A stretch of 64,000 nt of DNA, taken from positions 50,083,649 to 50,147,648 of the forward strand of contig NC_063166.1 of the NCBI RefSeq assembly GCF_023159225.1. Reading direction: 5' to 3'. Of the stretch, positions 56,412 to 64,000 are shown piece by piece; positions within the stretch are counted from its first letter, which is position 1, and the number at the start of each line of letters is the position of its first letter. The notes beneath the pieces were generated by a model, which searched no databases, was not told the origin of the DNA, and was given only the letters and a program-made list of their open reading frames with translations. The translations under genes and the position numbers were made by a program. This DNA is from Perognathus longimembris pacificus. Taxonomy: Eukaryota > Chordata > Mammalia > Rodentia > Heteromyidae.

Positions 56412-57504
56412 CAGCTTGGTACTGGCACATGAACAGGCCTGGGACCAATGGAATAGAATAGAAGACCCAGAAATGATCCTACAGACCAGTGACCACTTAA
56501 TGATAAGGGGTCCAAAATCATTCGATGGAAGAAAGACAACTTCTTCAACAAATGGTGTGGGAAGAATTGACTACACACAGGTAGACAACTGAAGTTAGAT
56601 CCTCATATAGTACCCTGCACTGGAATCAACTCCAAATTGATCAAAGACCTCAAGGTAAGAGTAGATGCCTTGAAAAATTACAGGAAGGAATAGGGGAAAC
56701 ACTAGGGCTCCTTGGCACAGGTTGAAACTTCCTAAGTAAAGATCCAGAAACACAGCAAATCAAAAAAAGGCTGAATAAATGGAATTGCATTAAACTGCAG
56801 AACTTTTGCATGGAAAAGTACATAGCTAGCAAGATAAATAGAGAGCCCACAGATTGGAGATCTTCACTAGCTATACAACTGACAAGAGCCTCATATAAAA
56901 AATATACCTAGAGCTCAAAAATTAAGTCCCCCAATAACAAAGAAACAACCATCCCATTAATAAGTGAACTAAAGAATTAAAAGGAGACTTCTCTGGAGAG
57001 GAAATAAGAATAGCCAATAGATTCATGAAGAAATGTTCAACATCTCCTGGCCATAAAAGAAATGTAAATCAAAACTACATTGAGATTCCACCTCACCCCA
57101 GTTAGAATGGCTATTATCAAGAAAACAAATATTAACAGATGCTTTCAGGGATGTGGCCAAATGGGAACACTACTGCATTGTTGGTGGGAATGTAAACTGT
57201 TTCAACCACTACGGAAAGTAGTATGGAGGTTCCTCAAAAGACTAAACATAGAGCTCCACTATGACCCAGCATTACAACTCCAGGGCATTTACCCAAATGA
57301 TCACAAACAAAGACACACTAAAGCTATCAGCACAACCATGCTCACTGCAGTATTATTTGCCATAGCTAATATATGGAACTAACCAAGATACCCCTCAGGT
57401 AGAAGAATGGATCAAGAAAATGTGGCATATTACACAGTGGAATTCTATGCTTCCATCTCAAAGAATGACATTGCCCCATTCATAAGGAAATGGAAAAAAC
57501 TGTG
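56346..57504 (+). pseudogene. L1 ORF2 3' part, inactive
   Basis: Homologous to 63067 onward of the younger L1: AGCAATCCAAAAATTCATTT, ACAGCTTGGTACTGGCAC, CAATGGAATAGAATAGAAGA, GGGCTCCTTGGCACAGGTTG, TTGGTGGGAATGTAAACTG. Stops and frameshifts break it; the longest piece left in frame (57080-57382) spans the Cys/His motif ([15 protein letters not shown]) and what follows. About 105 bp near its start are missing and an AT repeat sits there. Confidence 0.85.
56372..56406. repeat. (AT)n microsatellite inside L1 ORF2
   Basis: 35 bp of pure AT occupy the place of about 105 bp of ORF2 (equivalent to roughly 63092-63197). Confidence 0.96.
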
Positions 57505-57534
57505 CTTCTTTACAATTTACACTGTTGTTCTGTT

Positions 57535-57765
57535 TGTGTTCTGGTTTTATTTCTGAGCCTGGTGTTTGAACACAGGCCTGGGTGCTGTCCCTGAGATTTT
57601 TGCTCAAGGCTACTAGCACTCTATCACTTGAGCCATAGCTTCACTTCCAGCTTTTTGGTGGGTAATTGATGATAAGAGTCTCAGAGACTTTCCTGACCTA
57701 GCTTTCTTTGAACTGTGATCCTCAGAGGTCAGCCTCTTGAGTAGCTAGAATTATATGCATGAGCA
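57535..57765 (-). mobile_element. B1-Geo SINE, antisense
   Basis: GAGCCTGGTGTTTGAACACA, TTTGCTCAAGGCTACTAGC, CACTTGAGCCATAGCTTCAC, GGTAATTGATGATAAGAGTC, CAGCCTCTTGAGTAGCTAG. Confidence 0.87.
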
Positions 57766-57777
57766 AGGAGAGCATGG

Positions 57778-57968
57778 TTGTTTGTTTGTGCTGGTACTGA
57801 GGCTTGAACTTAGATCCTCAAGCACTTGCATCATGTCTCCATTCCCAACCTTTTACTGGTTAGAGATAAAGAGTCTCACAAACTTCCCTGCTTGCATTGG
57901 TTTCAAATCTCCATCTTCACATTTTAGCCTCCTGAGTAGCTAACTAAAATTGCAGGCATGGGTGACCA
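57778..57968 (-). mobile_element. B1-Geo-like SINE, antisense, old
   Basis: GTGCTGGTACTGAGGCTTGA, GGTTAGAGATAAAGAGTCTC, TTGGTTTCAAATCTCCATC, AGCCTCCTGAGTAGCTAACT, GCAGGCATGGGTGACCA. More diverged than its left neighbour. Confidence 0.75.
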
Positions 57969-57971
57969 CTT

Positions 57972-58052
57972 AATTTGTTTCTTTGATGCTGAGAATTGAC
58001 CCCAGGCCCTTGTGCATGCCCAGCCAGAGCCCTGGTATATACTCCCAGCCCT
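57972..58052 (-). mobile_element. ID element, antisense
   Basis: TTTGATGCTGAGAATTGACC (reverse box B), CCAGGCCCTTGTGCATGCCC, GGTATATACTCCCAGCCC (reverse of the ID start). Full length. Confidence 0.8.
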
Positions 58053-58919
58053 CAATTTGTGAAATTAAATATTGCTCTAAAAGAAGTGATAATTTTTGAA
58101 ATAGGATAATTATTTATATGACAAAGTTAAATTAATGACTTTTATACTTGCCTATGATATATGGTGTAATTGGTACATTTGAACATGGTGGCAATTTTTG
58201 TCCTTTATTTCCCATTCAAATATCACTTTGCAAACTGCATTGCAAATATCTCAAAACTGAAATTAATTTTTGGAGTCTATTGAGGAACAATGATGACTGG
58301 AAAAAGATCACCAATTTAACATCATTTTCAAGAAAACACAAATAATGTAAAATTTTAAAAAAAAACTGTCTCCAACAAATAGAAAAAGCAATTTTGCCAA
58401 AATGCAGTCAAGGAAATTTTGAAAGGATAGCTTATAATTTATGGAGAGCTTCTAATTTATGGATAGCTTATAATCGCCCAAATATCACTGACATGTGCCC
58501 AACAATAATTAAATTCCCCCATCTTGGATATTTTCCCCACTTCTGTCATATAAAAACTATGGCTTACACATATCCTGTTTTATCATTATGAAGATACATT
58601 TGTCAAGATAGGAGAAAAGACTCTGTTTTATTTAATGGCTCATTGATTTGATTTACAACTTTGAAATGGTGCACACATGGATTGTGAGCCCATTTGTACC
58701 TTTCCCAGGCAGTACGCGTGTCAGAGGTGGAACCAGTAAACAAGGAAAAGCAGTTCTTCTAATTGGCCACTTTAATTCTTCACAGAGAGATGTAAAAAGT
58801 AGCTAAGGAAGTATCTAGAGAGAACCACAAACATTCAGGCAACATATATGTTAGAAACATATCAGAAACATCCTACCTGTCAACTTTCCAATTCCAGTCC
58901 TTTTTTGCTTAAAAAATTA
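58053..58919. other. Unique AT-rich DNA
   Basis: No recognised feature. TTTATGGATAGCTTATAAT and a near copy recur at 58425-58472, a short local duplication. Confidence 0.4.
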
Positions 58920-59061
58920 AAATATGCATAATAATGGTACAGGTTTATGTATTGTGATGCTTTAATGCATGTTTACTTTGTAGCACGATTAAATCAAGAA
59001 CATTAGCATATTCACCATCTCAAACATTGACCTTGTTTTACTTTAGATGAAAACATTCAAT

Positions 59062-59405
59062 GGCTGGCTCCAGTGGCTCATTTCTAGCTATTTGGGGAGC
59101 TGAGATTAGGAGAATTGCAGCAAAAGCCCAGCCTACATGGAAAAAAATCACTACACCCCTTCTCAACAAACAGCTAGGCATATGCTTGGCATGTGCCTGT
59201 CATGCTAGGTACATGGGATCCTGAGATGGAGAAGATTATAATTCCAGACAAGGCCTGGTAGGAAAGTCCACAAGATGCCATCTTGACAGAAGGTAGTACA
59301 TGCAAGGTAGTATATATATGTAATTACAACTTCAGTGGGAAGTGAAAATTAGGATTGTGGTCCACATATGAACATGGAAGGAATCAAGACCCTATGTCAA
59401 AAATA
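59062..59405 (+). mobile_element. B1-like SINE cluster
   Basis: GGCTGGCTCCAGTGGCTCAT starts one B1-like head. TGGCATGTGCCTGTCATGC and GATCCTGAGATGGAGAAG suggest a second. A third weak match follows. All are diverged, so the number of units is uncertain. Confidence 0.5.
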
Positions 59406-59407
59406 AA

Positions 59408-59513
59408 CCATGGAATAAAGCTGAAGACATGGCTCAACAACAGAGCACCAGCCTACCAAGCAGATCTTTGGTTCCATCCCCAGCAATACAAAACAACAAC
59501 AACAAAAAAAAAA
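59408..59513 (+). mobile_element. ID element
   Basis: AATAAAGCTGAAGACATGGC, TCAACAACAGAGCACCAGC, TTTGGTTCCATCCCCAGCAA (box B and end), CAA-rich and A-rich tail. Confidence 0.75.
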
Positions 59514-59800
59514 ACCTCATCTATTTTAACTATTTGAAATATACACTATCACTGTTAACTACAGTCATTTTTCTATGCTATTGAATACTAAAACTTATTT
59601 CTCTGAGCTAATAACTTTGTGCCCATTGATCAACTTCTCCCATCCCCTTTCTTCCTCTTACCTCCCCACCCTTTGGTAAACACTCTTCTGTTCCCTACTT
59701 CTCTGAGAACAACTCTACATATGAGTGAGATGATGTGATCTCTGTCTTTCACTGTGAGAATATACTTCATTAGTGAGATTAATTCAAGACTGAGGTGCTG

Positions 59801-60609
59801 CACTGTCCCCCAGCTGCCCATTTTCAAGTGAGCCATTTCTAGATAATTCACACTCCTGCACTTCTCTCTGCCTGGACATTTCCCCACTTCCTACAAATCT
59901 AGATGTGGTATCTAGTCCCTAATGGGTGAAATAGATCTGCTCTTGACATCTGCTTACTTAGAACACCCATTCCACCATGCTTAATTATGACATTGCTATT
60001 CTTTCAGAGCCTAGAACAAGAGAAGTAAAAGGATGAAGGGAATTCCAGGAGTTCCAAGGTATGGCTTTTCTGATCTCCTACATCTGTCTGAAGTATCACT
60101 TTATCACAGTTAACCTGGTTCCCAGGGGTTTTGGTACCTTTCCATCAGAAAGGAGAGATAAAATGAACAAAATCCTCCAAGTAGAATAGACCTCAAGCCT
60201 TGGAGCTATACATCTGGTACTCATTTGGGGAGTGGAAAGAAAGTGGAGGAGGAGGAAGGAGAGAAAAATGGTCTATTTCAAAGGTACTATATCCCAGTGG
60301 TCCCAGGTTTACCTTATCTTCTGCTCTTTCTTTTCCCAGAAACCAATGGTAGTTTCATCAGGAATTTTTGTAACACATAGATCCAAGCCTGGCACTGAAT
60401 AAGGTTTAAGTTTGGTTCAAAAACTTCTAATCCACAAAGTTGGAGTGAGTTCTGAACCTTGCCAAACACACATTCCTTCAGAGAGGTTATTTGATTTCGT
60501 TGCCAAATACACTGAGCTGTAGCAGAGTTCCTGATACTTGTTTGGCATGCAAGACCATGGCACTTTTGTTTCATTTACAATCAGACAACCCTGATTTATT
60601 TCACGCATT
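59801..60609. other. Unique DNA
   Basis: No recognised feature. Confidence 0.35.
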
Positions 60610-60900
60610 CTTTTAAAAGTATTTTTAATATTTTTATTATCTTTAGTGTTCAAAGGAGTTGCCATTCAAGAAAGCTGTTTATGAATACAACACATCACGA
60701 TTAATGTCACCCCTTTCAATATTCTCACCCATTCTCCCACCCAACCCCTTCCCTCACTTCTCTTAATATTTTAGTATACATATTGAATGTTTTTGCCATT
60801 TAACCAAGTAGTTTATGAATACAATGCATCTTGATCTGTGTAATCCCCTTCAATATTCTTCATGCATTCTTATTTTACTACTTATTACCACATTATACAG
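60610..60900 (-). mobile_element. Two tandem L1 3' ends, second tail type, antisense
   Basis: Copy 1 (60610-60770): TTTTTATTATCTTTAGTGTT, CAAAGGAGTTGCCATTC, GTTTATGAATACAACACATC, AATGTCACCCCTTTCAATAT. Copy 2 (60775-60900): GTTTATGAATACAATGCATC, TTGATCTGTGTAATCCCCTT, CAATATTCTTCATGCATTC. They share order with 2010-2218. Confidence 0.55.
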
Positions 60901-61114
60901 ATGAGATTTCCCATTGCCTTCGGTCTTTGGTCCTAACTTCCCACACTCACAGTTTCCTGAGTCTTTTTACACTTGAAGGGATACAGTTATGCAATCATTC
61001 CTGATCCTGCTGTGTACTTCCAACCTACTAACATGCTTCTCATTAGCAAGCCCAAGTCATAATCTAACAACAGTGTCATTGCAACAAAAATAACTTAAAC
61101 TACAAATTGTTCTT

Positions 61115-61338
61115 AATCACTGGGCACTTGGCAGCTCACGCTTGTAATCCTAGCTACTTGGGAGCTGAGATGTGAGGATCATTGTTTGAAGCCAGCCCTG
61201 GCCAGAAAGTTAAAGAGACTTTTATCTCCAATTAGCCTCCAAAAAGCTTGAAATGAAGCTGTGGCTCGAGTGGTAGAGTGCCAGCCTTGAGCAAAAAAGC
61301 TAAAGTACAGTGTTGAGGCTCTGAGTTCAAGCTCCACT
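61115..61338 (+). mobile_element. B1-Geo SINE
   Basis: ATCACTGGGCACTTGGCAGC, GCTTGTAATCCTAGCTACTT, TTATCTCCAATTAGCCTCC, GCTGTGGCTCGAGTGGTAGA, CTCTGAGTTCAAGCTCCAC. Runs into an AC repeat. Confidence 0.9.
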
Positions 61339-61355
61339 ACACACACACACACACA
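61339..61355. repeat. (AC)n in a SINE tail
   Basis: A short AC run takes the place of the A-rich tail. Confidence 0.9.
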
Positions 61356-61486
61356 TTTCTTGGTGTGTTTCAGTTATATAGCTCCCTGCAATGCCTTATG
61401 TGTTAATGATACTGAATTCAGAACAAATTGGATGTGACCTCTGTAGGGTGTTAACCTGAGTTGATCAATTATTTGAGTCTGAAAAT

Positions 61487-61510
61487 ACACACACACACAC
61501 ACACACACAC
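61487..61510. repeat. (AC)n microsatellite
   Basis: A pure AC run of about 24 bp. Confidence 0.95.
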
Positions 61511-61992
61511 AATCCAGGTTATGAGCATTCATACAGACTGATCTGCATGTATCCCAGGAATTAGGAATTGATGACATTTAATGGCTTTGGAGCATGAATT
61601 TGAGTTATGCTTCCATTTTTTGAGCTTGACTCAGTATGTGCAAGCTGTAATTCTTAGGGAACACTATGTGTCCCACAAAAAGAAAATGCTTTTAAAATCC
61701 TTCAAGTTCAGGGTAGGTGTGAACTTTGTGTAGAGATATCTAGAGGCACTATCATTCTCTGAATATGCCAATTGGGAGACTACAGTTAGCATTAAAATGA
61801 TCATTAGCCCACTTACAAGTTTTTCTCTCATATCAAACCAGAGAGACATTCATTTCCAGGAACCTGTAAGTCAATTCTAATAATATTGGGCAAGCATTAT
61901 ACTTAGTGCCAGTTGTGAATGGTATGAAAAGGATTTTCCCAAGCTTAAACATCACAGGAAAACGAAATCAGAGACAGATAAGGAGAAGGTGA
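61511..61992. other. Unique DNA
   Basis: No recognised feature. Confidence 0.35.
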
Positions 61993-62225
61993 ATGCCAGG
62001 TACTGGTGATTCGTGCATGTAATCCTAATTACTCAATAGGCTGAGATTAGAGGATCAAAGTCTGAAGACAGCCCAGGCAGAAAAGTTTATGAGACCCTTC
62101 TCTTCAATTAACCAACCAAAATCTGGAGTAGGAGGCATGGCTCAAGTACTCGAGCATGAGCCTTAGGGGAAAAAAGAAGCCAAGCAATAGTTCAAGGCCT
62201 AGCAGTGAGTGAAGGAAGCAGGGAA
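61993..62225 (+). mobile_element. B1-Geo SINE
   Basis: GAATGCCAGGTACTGGTGAT, ATGTAATCCTAATTACTCAA, CCTTCTCTTCAATTAACC, GGCATGGCTCAAGTACTCGA, then a worn 3' end entering a GGGA repeat. Confidence 0.8.
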
Positions 62226-62291
62226 AGGAGGGAGGGAGGGAGGGAGGGAGGGAGGGAGGGAGGGAGGGAGGGAGGGAGGGAGGGAGGGAGG
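62226..62291. repeat. (GGGA)n microsatellite
   Basis: About 16 GGGA units in a row. The G-triplets are spaced as in G-quadruplex-forming sequence on the plus strand. Confidence 0.98.
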
Positions 62292-62387
62292 AAAGATGAG
62301 GAAATGCAAACAAACCAGGGTTTGAAACCTGAGGGCACAGGGTAACTTTGAAGCAAATATTTCCTTTCCTTACAGTCAATCTGTAGA

Positions 62388-62482
62388 CCCAGTGGCATTT
62401 TGCCTATAATTCTAGCTACTCAGGAGGCTGAAATCCAAGGATTATGGTTCAAAGCCAGTCAGGGCAGGTAAGTTTGTGACAT
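62388..62482 (+). mobile_element. B1-Geo head fragment
   Basis: CCAGTGGCATTTTGCCTATA, TTCTAGCTACTCAGGAGGCT, TTCAAAGCCAGTCAGGGCAG; stops at GTGACATTTT where a TTTA repeat begins. Confidence 0.8.
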
Positions 62483-62506
62483 TTTTATTTATTTATTTAT
62501 TTATTT
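62483..62506. repeat. (TTTA)n microsatellite
   Basis: Six TTTA units; they are also the reversed A-rich tail of the antisense SINE that follows. Confidence 0.9.
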
Positions 62507-62571
62507 GGCCAGTCCTAGGCCTTGGACTCAGGGCCTGAGCACCATCCCTGGCTTCTTCCCACTCAAGGCTA
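62507..62571 (-). mobile_element. Geo right-monomer 3' end, antisense, cut by L1
   Basis: GGCCAGTCCTAGGCCTTGGA, CTCAGGGCCTGAGCACC, TTCCCACTCAAGGCTAGC, then abruptly L1 ORF2. The rest of the SINE may lie beyond the L1, outside the window. Confidence 0.85.
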
Positions 62572-64000
62572 GCAGCAATTAGGCAAGAAGAGAATATAAA
62601 GGGGATCCAAATAGGAAAAGATGAAGTTAAACTTTCTCTCTTCGCAGATGACATGATCCTATACCTAAAGAATCCCATAGACTCTACCCCCAAGCTACTA
62701 GAGCTGATCCAAAACTTTGGCAAAGTTGCAGGATATAAAATAAACCCTCAAAAATCAACGGCCTTTCTCTATGCTAACAACCCGAAGACCGAGGCTGAAA
62801 TCAGGAAAGCAACTCCTTTTGCAATAGCCCCCAAAAACATAAAATACCTAGGAATAACCTTAACCAAAGAAGTGAAAGACCTCTTTGAAGAGAACTTTAA
62901 AAGCTTGAAAAATGAAATTAAGTCAGAACTAAGAAAATGGAAAAACCTCCCATGCTCCTGGATTGGGAGGATTAATATAATCAAAATGGCAATATTGCCA
63001 AAGGCTATCTACAAATTCAATGCAATACCCATTAATATCCCAACACCATTCTTTAATGAAATAGAGGAAGCAATCCAGAAATTCATATGGAACAATAAAA
63101 GACCTAGAATAGCAAAAACACTCCTAAGCAGAAAGAACAGTGCTGGAGGAATTACAATACCCAACTTCAAGCTGTATTATAAAGCTATAGTAATAAAAAC
63201 AGCTTGGTATTGGCACCGGAACAGGCCTGAAGACCAATGGAACAGAATTGAAGACCCAGAATTAAACCCACAGAACTACGCCTACTTAATCTTTGATAAA
63301 GGAGCTAAAACAATACTTTGGAAGAAAGATAGCCTCTTTAACAAGTGGTGCTGGCAAAACTGGCTCAACACATGCAACAAACTAAAACTAGATCCTTATA
63401 TATCACCCTGCACCAAAATCAATTCCAAATGGATTAAAGACCTTGAAATCAAAACAGGCACCCTGAAAACACTAAAGGAAGGAGTAGGAGAAACACTTGG
63501 GCTCCTTGGCACAGGACAGAACTTCCTTAACAAAGACCCAGAAAGGCTACAAATCAAAGAAAGGTTGGACAAATGGGACTGCATCAAACTACAGAGCTTC
63601 TGCACGGCAAAGGACATAGCTCTCAAGATAAACAGAAAGCCCACAGACTGGGAGAAGATCTTTACCGGACATTCAACAGACAAAGGCCTCATCTCTAAAA
63701 TATATGCAGAACTAAAAAAATTACCTTCTTCCAAAACAAAACCGCAAAGAACCAATAGCCCCCTCATCAAGTGGGCTAAAGACTTACAAAGAAACTTCTC
63801 TGATGAGGAAATGAGAATGGCCAATAGACATATGAAAAAATGCTCTACATCACTGGCCATAAAGGAAATGCAAATCAAAACAACATTGAGATTCCATCTC
63901 ACCCCAGCAAGAATGTCATATATCAAGAAAACTAACAATAACAATTGTTGGAGGGGATGTGGCCAAAAGGGAACCCTACTTCATTGTTGGTGGGAATGTA
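62572..64000 (+). mobile_element. 5'-truncated L1, young-looking, continues past window
   Basis: L1 homology starts abruptly at 62572, inside ORF2 just upstream of the reverse transcriptase FADD motif, and runs to the end of the window. The junction cuts an antisense SINE at CTAG|CAGCAATT. ORF1, the endonuclease domain and the first part of reverse transcriptase are missing, so the copy cannot move by itself. The 3' end lies outside. Confidence 0.93.
62575..63999 (+). CDS. L1 ORF2p C-terminal part (partial, open frame)
   Basis: 475 codons without a stop or frameshift, open at the right edge. Codons 23-26 are FADD, the catalytic aspartate motif of L1 reverse transcriptase. Further on come YLGITLT (thumb side), [38 protein letters not shown] and KWCWQNW. 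At the end is the C-terminal Cys/His motif C-x3-C-x7-H-x4-C (codons 458, 462, 470, 475). Full-length mammalian ORF2p is about 1,275 residues, so this is a middle-to-C-terminal part without start codon or promoter. The open frame suggests a recent insertion. It is not a host gene. Confidence 0.92.

Larger units (their letters stand above)
55781..57504 (-). mobile_element. L1 insertion with 5' inversion (twin priming)
   Basis: Left part 55781-56345 is an L1 3' end read on the minus strand. It starts from a worn A-tail (plus-strand TTTTTAAATTGATTTTATAG), passes through the common tail (GGTGATGTACAGAGAGG) and reaches the region just after ORF2 (reverse of TTTCCCTCATTTGTGATAAT). Right part 56346-57504 is L1 ORF2 read on the plus strand, ending at ORF2's last codons (CATAAGGAAATGGAAAAAAC). 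The two parts are adjacent in an L1 and do not overlap. CTTCTTT lies at 55774-55780 and 57505-57511 as a possible TSD. Confidence 0.75.
58920..59800 (-). mobile_element. Old L1 3' UTR, antisense, split by SINEs
   Basis: Left (58920-59061): AATGGTACAGGTTTATGTAT, AGCACGATTAAATCAAGAAC, ATTAGCATATTCACCATCTC, AAACATTGA. Right (59516-59800): TTTTAACTATTTGAAATATA, CACTATCACTGTTAACTACA, GTCATTTTTCTATGCTATTG, CCCATTGATCAACTTCTCCC, ACATATGAGTGAGATGATGT. The order is that of L1MA/L1MB-type 3' UTRs. Confidence 0.75.

Noticed and set aside
63396..63944. A 182-codon open frame on the minus strand
   Set aside because: It is the opposite strand of the L1 ORF2 frame on the plus strand, which has a clear protein match.
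1..64000. CRISPR arrays, operons, ribosome binding sites, rho-independent terminators
   Set aside because: The window is vertebrate nuclear DNA; no regularly spaced direct repeats or bacterial gene organisation is present.

Overview
This 64 kb window is mammalian nuclear DNA from a rodent and holds no host protein-coding gene, tRNA, rRNA or CRISPR array that I can support. It is AT-rich, with many microsatellites and layers of retrotransposons. It looks like a gene desert or the inside of a very long intron. The lineage clue is two abundant dimeric SINEs. One has a tRNA-Ala/ID-like head and a distinctive right monomer, matching what I recall of the IDL-Geo SINE of geomyoid rodents (kangaroo rats, pocket mice, pocket gophers). 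The other has a B1 (7SL-derived) head joined to the same right monomer; I call it B1-Geo. Old ID and B1 copies also support a rodent. A geomyoid source is therefore likely, but I cannot name the species.

Layout. 0-7 kb: old L1M pieces cut by young SINEs, and a GC-rich unexplained block near 4.1-4.7 kb. 7-13 kb: an L2 relic and mostly unique DNA. 13.6-14.2 kb: a MaLR LTR split by an ID and a B1-Geo. 17-19 kb: SINEs, including the best-preserved IDL-Geo, and an L2 tail. 22.5-24 kb: SINEs, then a MaLR LTR with its internal region. 25-27 kb: L1 3' ends and ID copies. 32-34.6 kb: a SINE cluster. 38.2-38.55 kb: an IDL-Geo that appears to carry a transduced 3' flank. 42-44.8 kb: SINEs, an old L1 ORF2 piece, a long pyrimidine tract, a MaLR LTR and two MIRs. 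50-51.4 kb: an 867-bp solo LTR with a 5-bp target-site duplication (TSD) inside an older MaLR LTR. 55.8-57.5 kb: a twin-primed (5'-inverted) L1. 58.9-59.8 kb: an old L1 3' UTR split by SINEs. 62.57-64 kb: a much younger 5'-truncated L1 whose ORF2 frame is open for 475 codons to the window edge.

How the parts relate. No genes here act together. What can be read is a retrotransposition history. L1 supplies the machinery. SINEs carry pol III box A/B promoters and insert into older L1, MaLR and L2 copies, leaving TSDs where young. Microsatellites grow from SINE tails and from one damaged L1. The intervals between repeats look unique; a few retain CpG and dense homeodomain-like motifs and are candidate conserved noncoding elements. 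I found no undescribed gene system. The best observations are the twin-primed L1, the SINE 3' transduction, the intact-looking L1 ORF2 at the edge, and the nested solo LTR.
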